A stretch of DNA of 13,072 nucleotides from NCBI GenBank assembly GCA_038230975.1, contig JBBRMF010000144.1, forward strand, positions 1-13,072, in the 5' to 3' direction. The notes beneath the pieces were generated by a model. The model made no database searches, had not been told where the DNA came from, and saw nothing but the letters and a program-made list of their open reading frames with translations. Source of the stretch: JANXVV01 sp038230975. GTDB lineage: Bacteria; Planctomycetota; Phycisphaerae; Tepidisphaerales; Tepidisphaeraceae. Position 1 is the stretch's first letter. Every line of letters begins with the position of its first letter. Shown here in pieces: positions 5,190 to 13,072 of the stretch. Made by a program: the position numbers and the translations under genes.

Positions 5190-7466
5190 GTGAGCCAGAT
5201 CATCGCCGAATTCCCAATCTCGTCCGCCAGGCAATCGCCCGCCCTCTTCATTCGGCGGCCGCAATCTGGCGTGCTACTACTTTACGGTCTAACTCTCTTT
5301 CTCAGTGCTTCACTTCTTTTTCTCGTCCAGCCGTTATTCGCCAAAATGGTGCTCCCGCGCCTCGGGGGTACCCCCGCCGTCTGGAATACCTGCATGGTCT
5401 TCTTCCAGACTTGCCTGCTGCTGGGCTACCTCTATTCACACGTGATGCCCCGCTGGCTCGGGGTCCACGGACAAGCGATTTTACACCTATGCGTTCTCGT
5501 AGTCCCATTGCTGTTTCTACCTCTCCGACTTCCGCAAGGCTGGCTTCCTTCGGCCCATCATCCCATCGGTTCGCTTCTGGTAATGCTGGCGACCTCCGTC
5601 GGTCTGCCCTTCCTGGTGATCTCAACCACCGGCCCACTGCTTCAGAAATGGTTTACCTCCACCGGTCATCCAGCCGCCGTCGATCCCTACTTCCTCTACG
5701 CCGCCGGAAACACTGGCAGCCTCCTCGCATTAGTAGGGTATCCGATTTTTTGCGAACCCCTGATTCATCTCACCGACCAAACCCGCCTCTGGAGCCTCGG
5801 TTATGGCTTGCTGGCAATATCAATCGCCGCCTGCGCGATCATCGTCTGGCGATACAGCCCGAAAATCGAACAGACAAAATCCCGCGACCTTCTAACGACC
5901 GTAACATGGCAAGCACGCGTTCAATGGATCGCCCTGGCATTCATCCCATCCAGCTACCTGCGTGGCGTGACGACCTACATGACGACCGACATTGCTGCGG
6001 TGCCCCTGTTCTGGGTCATCCCGCTGGCGATCTATCTGACGACATTCATTCTTGTCTTTTTGAAACAGCCGCTGTTGTCTCACGCTCTGGTATTCCGACT
6101 GCTACCGATCGCCATTCTAGGTACGACATTATTCCAGCTCGCCCACGCCGCGCAACCCGTATGGCTCGTGCTGCTTATGCATCTCACGACCTTCTTCCTG
6201 GCCACAATGATGTGTCATGGCGAAATGGCACGCCGGCGCCCCGCCGCCGAACACCTGACCGACTTCTTCCTGATGATGTCGATCGGCGGCGTATTGGGCG
6301 GCCTATTCAACGCGATTGTAGCCCCCACCTTTTTCAATCGTGCCTATGAATATCCCATCGCCATCGTCCTGAGTTGCCTCGTCGTACCGTTCGGACTGGC
6401 ACAGCGCAAATCATTCTCCCATGGGTCGCGGCGAATTCTGGATTTCGCATTGCCGCTTCTGGCCGGCGCTTTCGCCTGGCACTCGCATCGACTTCTCCCC
6501 GCTTCACTGCGGGAAATCCCAGCCATCTTCATCCTACTAACCGCAGGCGTTCCGATCCTGATCTGCTTTGCCTTTCGAGCCCGCCAAATGCGATTCGCCC
6601 TGACCACCGCCGCCCTGCTCTATGTTGCGATGTTCCACGTCCCAAACGGTGGCGTTACGCTGCAAGTGCGGCGAAGTTTTTTCGGTGTGCATCGCATCGT
6701 CCTTGCAAGTGACCGCTCAACCCGCGAACTATTCCACGGCGTCACCGTCCACGGCCGCCAACACTTTGACGCGAATCACCACCCCATCGACGAACCCCTC
6801 AGCTACTACCATCGCACCGGGCCGGCGGGCGATATCTTCCAACTACTACCCCATCACCAAACCGCCCTCATTGGCTTGGGTGTCGGCAGCCTCGCCGCCT
6901 ATGCCAACCCCACTGACACCTTTACCTACTACGAAATCGACCCCGACGTCCTCTGGGCCGCCGACCACTCTGGTAGTTTCCATTTCCTGCAATCCGCGCG
7001 CGATCGCGAAGCCCACATCAATGTGGTTTTGGGCGACGCACGGCTGACTCTCAGTCACGCCAGCAACGCACGGCATGACCTCATCGTGCTCGATGCCTTC
7101 AGCGGCGATGCAGTCCCCGTTCACCTGCTCACGCGCGAAGCCATCCAACTTTATTTGAGCAAGCTTACTCCCCATGCCGTGCTGGCGATCCACACTTCAA
7201 ACGTCTACCTCGATCTCCGCCCTGTCCTGGCCGCCCTCGCCAACGACGCCAACTGTGGCTTCCTCTATCGCGAAGACCTCGACGTCCCCCCAACGGAAAT
7301 AGCCAATGGCAAATCCCCCTCGCAGTGGGTGTTGATCGCTTCTGATTCATCACGCTTGGAGCCGTTCATCAACACCGGGCATTGGCAATCCTGGAAGGCC
7401 CCGAATGCCGAGCCGTGGACCGATGATTTTTCCAATGTCCTCAGCGTCATGCGCTGGCGTCGATAA
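5190..7466 (+). CDS. Fused MFS-like / spermidine-synthase-like membrane protein (about 758 aa)
   Basis: The N-terminal two thirds are polytopic, with roughly 13-14 hydrophobic segments from about 5270 to 6660. They carry the signature strings of fused MFS/spermidine synthase proteins, such as VQPLFAKMVLPRLGG, PAVWNTCMVFFQ, STTGPLLQKWF and YFLYAAGNTGS. The soluble C-terminus has a Rossmann methyltransferase fold: GLGVG (6873-6887) for S-adenosyl cofactor, an acidic YEID (6930-6941) and GDAR (7032-7043). DAFSGD (7092-7109) stands where true spermidine synthases have the catalytic DxxDP-type motif. That substitution argues against assuming polyamine synthesis; the substrate is unknown. The frame is open back to an ATG at 5097, but that codon sits inside the terminator stem. 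I therefore chose the GTG at 5190, although its ribosome site is poor; a GTG at 5271, just before the first membrane segment, is another option. The stop lies 9 bases from that of the convergent gene at 7476. Confidence 0.85.
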   Translation: MSQIIAEFPISSARQSPALFIRRPQSGVLLLYGLTLFLSASLLFLVQPLFAKMVLPRLGGTPAVWNTCMVFFQTCLLLGYLYSHVMPRWLGVHGQAILHLCVLVVPLLFLPLRLPQGWLPSAHHPIGSLLVMLATSVGLPFLVISTTGPLLQKWFTSTGHPAAVDPYFLYAAGNTGSLLALVGYPIFCEPLIHLTDQTRLWSLGYGLLAISIAACAIIVWRYSPKIEQTKSRDLLTTVTWQARVQWIALAFIPSSYLRGVTTYMTTDIAAVPLFWVIPLAIYLTTFILVFLKQPLLSHALVFRLLPIAILGTTLFQLAHAAQPVWLVLLMHLTTFFLATMMCHGEMARRRPAAEHLTDFFLMMSIGGVLGGLFNAIVAPTFFNRAYEYPIAIVLSCLVVPFGLAQRKSFSHGSRRILDFALPLLAGAFAWHSHRLLPASLREIPAIFILLTAGVPILICFAFRARQMRFALTTAALLYVAMFHVPNGGVTLQVRRSFFGVHRIVLASDRSTRELFHGVTVHGRQHFDANHHPIDEPLSYYHRTGPAGDIFQLLPHHQTALIGLGVGSLAAYANPTDTFTYYEIDPDVLWAADHSGSFHFLQSARDREAHINVVLGDARLTLSHASNARHDLIVLDAFSGDAVPVHLLTREAIQLYLSKLTPHAVLAIHTSNVYLDLRPVLAALANDANCGFLYREDLDVPPTEIANGKSPSQWVLIASDSSRLEPFINTGHWQSWKAPNAEPWTDDFSNVLSVMRWRR

Positions 7467-7475
7467 ACCGAGGTC

Positions 7476-8858
7476 TCAACCTCCCAAATCCGCCTTCTGA
7501 ACCCCCGGCTGTGTAGCCGGCTGGGTAGTAGCCTTCGCATACTTCCCCATCAAATTCAACAACTCCAACCGCTTCGGATGCTCAGGCTCCAAATCCAGCA
7601 CCATCTTCCATTGCGTCACCGCGTGAGAATACTGTTGCGATTCCTGGTACGCGTCCCCCAGCTGCAAATGCAACGCCGCATTCTGCGAATTCTGCGCAAC
7701 CGCCAGCGTCAGATACTGAATGTACTCATCCAGCTTGCCCGCCTGGTTATATTGATCCGCCACCTTCACATAGGCATCCACCAACGTAGGCCCGTACGCC
7801 GTTGGATCGAGCTCGATCGCCTTCTTGAGTAGCTTGAGGTAGCCATCAAAATCACTGGTTCCAAAAGCGGCCTGTGAGTAATAAAAGTAGAACAGTGGTT
7901 TATCTTCTTTCGGTATGCTCGGTTCGATCTCCTTGAACATCACACTGGCCTGCTGGTACCGACCTGCATTCAGATAAATATTAGCCTGCAAAAAGCGGAT
8001 GTCCGGCCGATCCCCAATCCCATCCGCCATCGCCTTGGCCACCTGGTAGATCGCCGACGCCGACGGTGCAACCCGAAACTGCTCGGGTTGTCCCGGCACC
8101 GATTCAATCAGATACCAATCCTCATTGATCGTCCCCGGTTTCCCCGCCTTCACATTCACAATCGAGATAGGCCCAAAGTAGTTTCGCAGATTGAAATAGG
8201 CCGTCCCCAACTTGTAGTGCAGCACCGGCGAATTCAGCCCCAATGCCAACGCCTGTTGATACGATTCCGCAGCCAGCGAGAAGAAATTCCCACCCAGATA
8301 AATATTCCCCAGATCATAATGATCCGTCGCGCTCTTCGGGTTCAGCTTGATCGCTTCTTCAAAATACTTCCGCGCCGCTTCCTGGTCATCCAGATTATAT
8401 TTCGCCTCAGCCAGCAGGTGATAAGTAGGATAGTCATGTCGATACTTCAGCAACGGCTCCAGCGTCTCTACCACCCGCTTCCAGTTCTCCTGCTTCGAAT
8501 AAATATCCCCCAACAACTGCCCCGCCTCCACATGATCCGGCGTTGACTTCAGCACCCCTTCCAGCAACGTCTCCGCCTCCTTTTCCTTGCCGGCATAGCG
8601 ATACGCCCGCGCCAAATGAACGCGAAAGCTCGTCTTGGCCCCATCCTCCGCGACCGCTTTTTGAAGCAAATCAATCGCCTTCGGATATTGCCCCTGGAAC
8701 ATCGCATCCGTCCCCTCCTTGAACAGAAGCTCTCCCTTGGCCACTCCGTTTTGCGTCGTCGGAACCACCACCGGACCCGTACTCGGTGGTGCCGCATAAC
8801 CCACCGAAGCCACCGCACTGAACAGAATCGCCGCCACTAATTTGATGCCGATTTTCAT
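7476..8858 (-). CDS. Exported tetratricopeptide-repeat protein (460 aa)
   Basis: A TPR solenoid protein, a class that scaffolds protein complexes; the partner is unknown. The ATG at 8858 follows a CGGAGA ribosome site at about 9 bases. Residues 1-22 form a Sec signal peptide (hydrophobic core 6-17, cut near Gly-Tyr-Ala), so it is probably periplasmic. TPR units run from about 43 to 225 (five or so, with typical patterns such as YPKAIDLLQKAV and YDLGNIYLGGNFFSLAAESY). They resume at about 286-350 and 395-428. Between them, about 226-285 breaks the pattern with Gly, Pro, Trp and beta-prone residues, suggesting a small inserted fold. The C-terminus ends in TTQPATQP, a disordered tail common in this lineage. 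It lies 60 bases downstream of the giant TPR gene in the same direction, so the two are probably co-transcribed. No obvious terminator follows; only a 5-bp hairpin is present (7470-7483). Confidence 0.88.
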   Translation of the reverse strand: MKIGIKLVAAILFSAVASVGYAAPPSTGPVVVPTTQNGVAKGELLFKEGTDAMFQGQYPKAIDLLQKAVAEDGAKTSFRVHLARAYRYAGKEKEAETLLEGVLKSTPDHVEAGQLLGDIYSKQENWKRVVETLEPLLKYRHDYPTYHLLAEAKYNLDDQEAARKYFEEAIKLNPKSATDHYDLGNIYLGGNFFSLAAESYQQALALGLNSPVLHYKLGTAYFNLRNYFGPISIVNVKAGKPGTINEDWYLIESVPGQPEQFRVAPSASAIYQVAKAMADGIGDRPDIRFLQANIYLNAGRYQQASVMFKEIEPSIPKEDKPLFYFYYSQAAFGTSDFDGYLKLLKKAIELDPTAYGPTLVDAYVKVADQYNQAGKLDEYIQYLTLAVAQNSQNAALHLQLGDAYQESQQYSHAVTQWKMVLDLEPEHPKRLELLNLMGKYAKATTQPATQPGVQKADLGG

Positions 8859-8879
8859 TTGGATTTCTCCGATATTCCA

Positions 8880-8907
8880 TTCGTCATTCGAATTTCGTCA
8901 TTCGTCA
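8880..8907. repeat. TTCGTCA heptamer repeats in the spacer between the two TPR genes
   Basis: TTCGTCA occurs at 8880-8886, 8894-8900 and 8901-8907, with a partial TTCG at 8887-8890. The first copy and the latter pair are separated by a TTCGAA palindrome region. On the coding (minus) strand it reads as TGACGAA units. It occupies half of the 60-base spacer just upstream of the ribosome site of the gene at 8858. It is too short and irregular for CRISPR. It may be a simple-sequence intergenic repeat; its function is not known. Confidence 0.6.
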
Positions 8908-8918
8908 TTGCTCTGTAC

Positions 8919-11900
8919 TCAAAGCCTGTATGTTTTGATAAAGCTGATCTGCTCTTTCGCCTTCTGGATCAACGTTCCCTCGGGGAAGTTCTGCACGTAG
9001 TTCGTGTACTGATCCATCGCGCTGATCCACTGTCCCAGATGTTCGTAATTCTCCGCGATAAAGAACTGTGCCTCAGGTGCTTTGGGGCTTCGGCGATAGT
9101 TGCGCAGGAATGATTTGTACGCCTCCACCGCTTCGGCATATTGCCCACCCTTTTCATAGTGTTGTGCGATTTGCCAGCTCGCCTCTTCCGCCACGGCCGT
9201 ACCACTGAATTGCCGTACAATCTCCAGCCAGGTCGTCATCGCCTGCGTCGAATCGCCGAGCCGATCGTTATAGATCACCGCCATGTGCAGCAGCGCTTCG
9301 CCGGCTTTATCCCCACCCGGCACTTTCGCCGCCTCGGCATATACCGCCACCGCTTTTCGCAACGCCGCATTGATCTTGTCCTGTCGATCCGCCAGTTGCC
9401 CAGCCGTCTGAAACTCCTGCTCTCTAAACGCATTGTCCGCCGCAATCGAGAAATTCGCATCATCATATTGCGTCAGCGCCCCACCATTCTGCGCGGCTTG
9501 CAACTCCGCCGCCTCCTTCTTGCCGCTCTTGCGAAGCTCCTGAACCTTGTCGTTGAACCGCTCGCGATTTTCAGCCCGCACGGAATTTGAAATGGAGTAC
9601 GCGCGCCGCTGCGCCACATCCTTATTCAATTCCAACGTGACCGCGCGCGTCACCGTGTTCAGACGATTCGCCTCATCCTCATAGCTCTTGCCCACCTGGA
9701 AAAGTGAATCGCAGGCATACGGGCTATCCGGATACGAAGACGCCACGGCTCGCAACGCGGTTCGCGCTTCGTCGATCTCATTATTCTGTAAATACAACAG
9801 CCCCATCGAATGCAGCGCATCCGCCGCCAGATGGCTCTTCGGCCAATTCGTCGCCACCTTCTGGAACTCATCCACTGCCTTGCGCCAATTCCCCAACTGC
9901 ACATTCACAATCGTCGCAATCTGGAACTGTGCATCGTAGGCCTTCGGCCCTTTCTCATCGATCAATTTCTGATAGTTCGCCAGATCTTTCAGCACGCCAA
10001 TCCGACGATTCGCCTCCGCCACTTTTCCATCCTTCGGGAACGACGCCACATATGATTCATACGCCGCCACCCCATTTTTCCACTGGCTCAGGTTGATCGT
10101 GCATTCCGCAATCGACCACTTCGCATCCTGAACCCATTGCCCGCTGGCCGGGAATTCATTGATGACCCGGCGATAAGCCGTGATCGCATCCTGCCACGCA
10201 TCGTTCGCCTGATGGATCTGTCCGATCATCGTCAGCGCCTGCCCCGCCTGTGCATGCCTCGGGAAGCTCTGCACGAAATTCTCAAGCACCCGCAGCGATT
10301 CAATCCATCGCTTCTGATTCTTCAAATCAGTGCCGATCGCGAACACCGCGTTCTGCATTCCCGCATCATTGCCCCCGTTGGCCGCGTTAATTTCCAGGTA
10401 GACTTCCGCCGCCCGCAAAGGTCGGCCCAGCACCGATTGATACGTCTGCGCCGTAATCACCTGCGCCTGTTGCGCCAGTGGAAGGGTCGGATAGTCAATT
10501 GCAATCACATTCCAGACACTCAGCGCCTCATCGTGATAATTACGATTGTGCAGCTCCATCGAAATGTCCCAGAGCATCTGCGGAATATTGCCGATTTGCG
10601 GATGCAATGCATACTCGCGCGCCACCCGCCGAAGCTCCGTCGCGGCTCGCACAAACTGCCCACGCGCAAGCGTCGCGCTAAACCCATCCACTGTTCGAGC
10701 CTGCGTCAAGAAACTCGTGGCGATCCGCCATTGCGCATCTTCGATCAACGCTCTTTCTTCCGGGAAATCCGCCGATACTTTCGCCAGTTCCACCCGCGCC
10801 GCGTTGAATCGTTTCGTCACTTCCGCCAACATTTCCTGGCTTGTCGTTCGGGCATCGAGTCTCTTCGACGCATAAGCTAGATGATCCGTCGCAATCCCCA
10901 GCCGCAAGTGCGGCAACTGTGGATCTGTCGGATTGTCGGCCAAAAACTTTTCCCCCATCGCCGCCGCCCGCTGCCATTGGTCGATCCCGCGCCAGTAATT
11001 CATCTCGATCGTAATCTCACCGCGCGCCTGCACCGCGGTGGCCGTATCGGTGTGTTTGGTCAGGATATTCTGAAAAATTTTGTAAGCCGCATCCAGCGCC
11101 AGTTGCTGGCGAGCCAGTTCTTCCGGCGAAAGAACGGGGATCGATTCAACCTGCTGACCTTGTTGTTTAATCTGAACCGGCTGTTGCATCAACCCGTTGG
11201 CCGCCGTGGAGTGTAGATTGGTCTCACGGTCTCGAAGCATCGCTACCTGGCTGGCACGGCGCGCTTCCTGCCGGGAGATCGCCGCCAGCGCATCGCCGTC
11301 CGCCTTGGATCGTTCATCCGATAGCGCAACACCTCCGCTAAACCGGCCACCGCCGGCGCCTCCAAATCCCCCGCCGCCCCCTTGCAAATCGCCGGCGCTA
11401 AAGGAGCTGGCCGTCGGACCGGACGCCGGCTTGTTCGCCGGAGCCATCGGCTGATCCACCGACACTGCTCCTGCCGGTTGCGATATGCGGCTAAACGATC
11501 TTATTTCGCTCCACTCATCTATCGCCCGCTTTCCTTTAACCTCAATGAGTTTTTTGTCGGCGACATCCAGCCGCGCGAACGTACCGTTGATGGACCCTCC
11601 ATCCGCATTGCCGCGCGTTCCCAGCAACGTCGAAAGCATTTCCTTCGCGTGCTCCGGCATCACTTTGCCGATCTGGCAAAGCCCTCGGCTAAAATCGATC
11701 CGTTCCGGTTCGCGCGTCCCCCACTGGTCGGCCAGCAATCCTGCATAAATTCCGTCCGCCACATCCCAAGCATCCGCCCGCGCATAATCCAGTGCGATCG
11801 CATTGACCCGAAGCACCGCCTGGCTCACAAACGGACTGTTCGGAGCAGTTTTCACAAACTGCTTATATGCCGCAATCGCCGCGGCAAATTCATCGCTGAT

Positions 11901-13072
11901 TTTCAACGGCGGCACCGCGACTCCCTTATTCTCCTGAGCCGATTTCGCCGTCGATTTCGTCATCGCCGCGCGGGCTTTCACATCCGCCACCGTCACCGCC
12001 GCAAACGCGGCCTTTTCCGCAACGCTGCTGTTTCCGGGAATCGCCTTCGCCAACACCGGGTTTTTCTCGGCAAACGCTGCGAAATCGCGATCGATTCCCG
12101 CCGCCACGTCATACGCCCCGAATTGCTCAAACGAACTCGCAATCGCGAAAACACCCTCCGCCGCCCGCATCGCCAATGGGTCGGCCGGATGATCCGTCAG
12201 GAATTTTTCGTACGCCGCGATCGACGCTTTCGTCGCATCGGTCAGCGTCAGCTTATCCGTCGCATTGTATTGCTTAAGAAGTGCCGCGATCTCCCGCCGC
12301 GCATTCTCATCCCCCAGCACCGCCAGTTGAAATTGAGCATAAATTTCCGCTTGCGGATTCACACCGACTGCCTTCACCCCAATCGCGACGGCAGCCACCT
12401 CAAAATATTGAATCTGCTTGTAATGCCCGACAATCCGATCGATCTCACCGCGAACCCGCGCTAAAAACGGATCATTATTCTCCAACCCCGCCTGCATCGC
12501 GAACAACGACTGAAGTGCCTTCTCCAACGAACCGTCCAGCTTGCGCGGCTCGGCCATCCCCGCAGCCGCCAGATGCTGCTCGTCGCTGATCGCCTTCTGA
12601 ATCCACAGTTGCACGATCCCCAATTTCACGTCGCGCTGTTGCGATTCCGGCACTGCGGCAACCAGTTGGTTGTAAGCATCTTCCGCCACCGGGAAATAAC
12701 CCGCGTTCATCCACGGCTGCAAACTACCGCGCAACTTTTCAATCGCCGTCGGAGCCTGCGCCGCATATCGCGATACGATCTGGGCCAGCGCCGCAATCAA
12801 CTGCTGCTGCGTCTTGCTGATCTGTGCGTTGGCCTCCAGTTTTCCGAGGCGGACATTTTCAGAAAATTCCGCGAGCGCTGTTTTTTCGAGCAACGCCACC
12901 TGCCCCTGCGCCACCGCCAGCCAGCTTGCATTCTCCGGCGACAACGCCGCAAGCAACTCTCCATTCACTCGCAGCGCAATCGCGATCGCCTCCGGCTTCA
13001 CAACGCTGACTTCATTCACAATCGCCGTCACCACTTTCACCGCTTGCTCAACCGCCAGCGGATTCCCGCTCA
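8919..13072 (-). CDS. Giant TPR-repeat protein, 5' end beyond the window (at least 1383 aa)
   Basis: The frame stays open through the right edge: ten more codons precede the first GTG at 13040, and there is no signal peptide or ribosome site there. The true start is therefore outside the window. Residue numbers here count from that GTG. The visible protein has two helical-repeat halves joined by a low-complexity, presumably disordered linker at about 520-635, which contains a run with 12 Gly in 17 residues (11331-11381). The first half (1-520) includes a duplicated module of 45 residues (272-316 and 387-431). The second half has YbgF/BamD-like TPRs of about 35-38 residues, with recurrent A..Y...I..FP patterns. 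A charged helical insertion sits at about 1125-1225, and three more TPRs run to the end at Tyr-Arg-Leu. This suggests an envelope scaffold acting with the downstream TPR protein. The partner and precise function are unknown. Confidence 0.85.
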   Translation of the reverse strand, partial: SGNPLAVEQAVKVVTAIVNEVSVVKPEAIAIALRVNGELLAALSPENASWLAVAQGQVALLEKTALAEFSENVRLGKLEANAQISKTQQQLIAALAQIVSRYAAQAPTAIEKLRGSLQPWMNAGYFPVAEDAYNQLVAAVPESQQRDVKLGIVQLWIQKAISDEQHLAAAGMAEPRKLDGSLEKALQSLFAMQAGLENNDPFLARVRGEIDRIVGHYKQIQYFEVAAVAIGVKAVGVNPQAEIYAQFQLAVLGDENARREIAALLKQYNATDKLTLTDATKASIAAYEKFLTDHPADPLAMRAAEGVFAIASSFEQFGAYDVAAGIDRDFAAFAEKNPVLAKAIPGNSSVAEKAAFAAVTVADVKARAAMTKSTAKSAQENKGVAVPPLKISDEFAAAIAAYKQFVKTAPNSPFVSQAVLRVNAIALDYARADAWDVADGIYAGLLADQWGTREPERIDFSRGLCQIGKVMPEHAKEMLSTLLGTRGNADGGSINGTFARLDVADKKLIEVKGKRAIDEWSEIRSFSRISQPAGAVSVDQPMAPANKPASGPTASSFSAGDLQGGGGGFGGAGGGRFSGGVALSDERSKADGDALAAISRQEARRASQVAMLRDRETNLHSTAANGLMQQPVQIKQQGQQVESIPVLSPEELARQQLALDAAYKIFQNILTKHTDTATAVQARGEITIEMNYWRGIDQWQRAAAMGEKFLADNPTDPQLPHLRLGIATDHLAYASKRLDARTTSQEMLAEVTKRFNAARVELAKVSADFPEERALIEDAQWRIATSFLTQARTVDGFSATLARGQFVRAATELRRVAREYALHPQIGNIPQMLWDISMELHNRNYHDEALSVWNVIAIDYPTLPLAQQAQVITAQTYQSVLGRPLRAAEVYLEINAANGGNDAGMQNAVFAIGTDLKNQKRWIESLRVLENFVQSFPRHAQAGQALTMIGQIHQANDAWQDAITAYRRVINEFPASGQWVQDAKWSIAECTINLSQWKNGVAAYESYVASFPKDGKVAEANRRIGVLKDLANYQKLIDEKGPKAYDAQFQIATIVNVQLGNWRKAVDEFQKVATNWPKSHLAADALHSMGLLYLQNNEIDEARTALRAVASSYPDSPYACDSLFQVGKSYEDEANRLNTVTRAVTLELNKDVAQRRAYSISNSVRAENRERFNDKVQELRKSGKKEAAELQAAQNGGALTQYDDANFSIAADNAFREQEFQTAGQLADRQDKINAALRKAVAVYAEAAKVPGGDKAGEALLHMAVIYNDRLGDSTQAMTTWLEIVRQFSGTAVAEEASWQIAQHYEKGGQYAEAVEAYKSFLRNYRRSPKAPEAQFFIAENYEHLGQWISAMDQYTNYVQNFPEGTLIQKAKEQISFIKTYRL

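Noticed and set aside
5411..6349. 312-codon plus-strand frame overlapping the membrane protein
   Set aside because: It is a +1-phase shadow, Arg/Ser/Pro-rich and without membrane segments, while the other phase encodes conserved transporter-like strings.
7470..7483. Small hairpin between convergent stop codons as a terminator
   Set aside because: The stem is only 5 bp (GAGGT/ACCTC) with no T-run on either side, which is too weak to call.
8880..8907. CRISPR-like repeat
   Set aside because: The units are 7 bases with no regular spacers and no cas genes nearby.
10137..10880. 247-codon plus-strand frame inside the giant TPR gene
   Set aside because: It is an antisense shadow of recognisable TPR units, with no domain or start signal of its own.
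11382..12464. 360-codon plus-strand frame inside the giant TPR gene
   Set aside because: The translation is Arg/His/Ile-rich, typical of antisense frames of GC-rich genes, whereas the minus strand shows continuous helical-repeat protein.
13038..13040. GTG as the start of the giant TPR protein
   Set aside because: The frame continues open to the window edge with protein-like sequence, and no ribosome site or signal peptide is at this GTG. The gene is truncated by the window.

Overview
The window looks like a moderately GC-rich chromosome segment from a planctomycete, most likely of the Phycisphaerae type. This placement is an inference from gene content: a Tat-exported Gfo/Idh/MocA oxidoreductase, a fused MFS/spermidine-synthase-like membrane protein, very long exported TPR proteins, and Thr/Gln/Pro tails of the TTQPATQP kind. 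No marker RNA gene is present to confirm it.

Layout, left to right. (1) The 3' end of a ClpC-type AAA+ unfoldase gene (1-605, +) is followed by a tandem-hairpin, G-tract-rich intergenic element (623-675). (2) A short unrecognised exported protein (810-1544, +) converges on a Tat-exported oxidoreductase (1652-2953, -), and a bidirectional terminator lies between them. (3) A divergent intergenic region with a 9-bp inverted repeat (3087-3119) leads to an exported coiled-coil protein (3171-5069, +). That protein carries three different strict short-period tracts and ends at a textbook intrinsic terminator (5090-5125). (4) A polytopic membrane protein with a C-terminal spermidine-synthase-like methyltransferase fold follows (about 5190-7466, +). 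(5) Converging on it from the right are two minus-strand TPR genes, probably one operon: a giant TPR protein entering from beyond the right edge (8919-13072) and, 60 bp downstream, an exported 460-residue TPR protein (7476-8858).

Most products are cell-envelope or exported proteins. The two TPR proteins plausibly act together as periplasmic scaffolds, but nothing in the window names their partners. The other genes appear to be independent transcription units, judging by alternating orientation and the terminators between them. No tRNA, rRNA, CRISPR array, transposase or phage gene was seen. The least explained object is the multi-periodic coiled-coil protein at 3171-5069.
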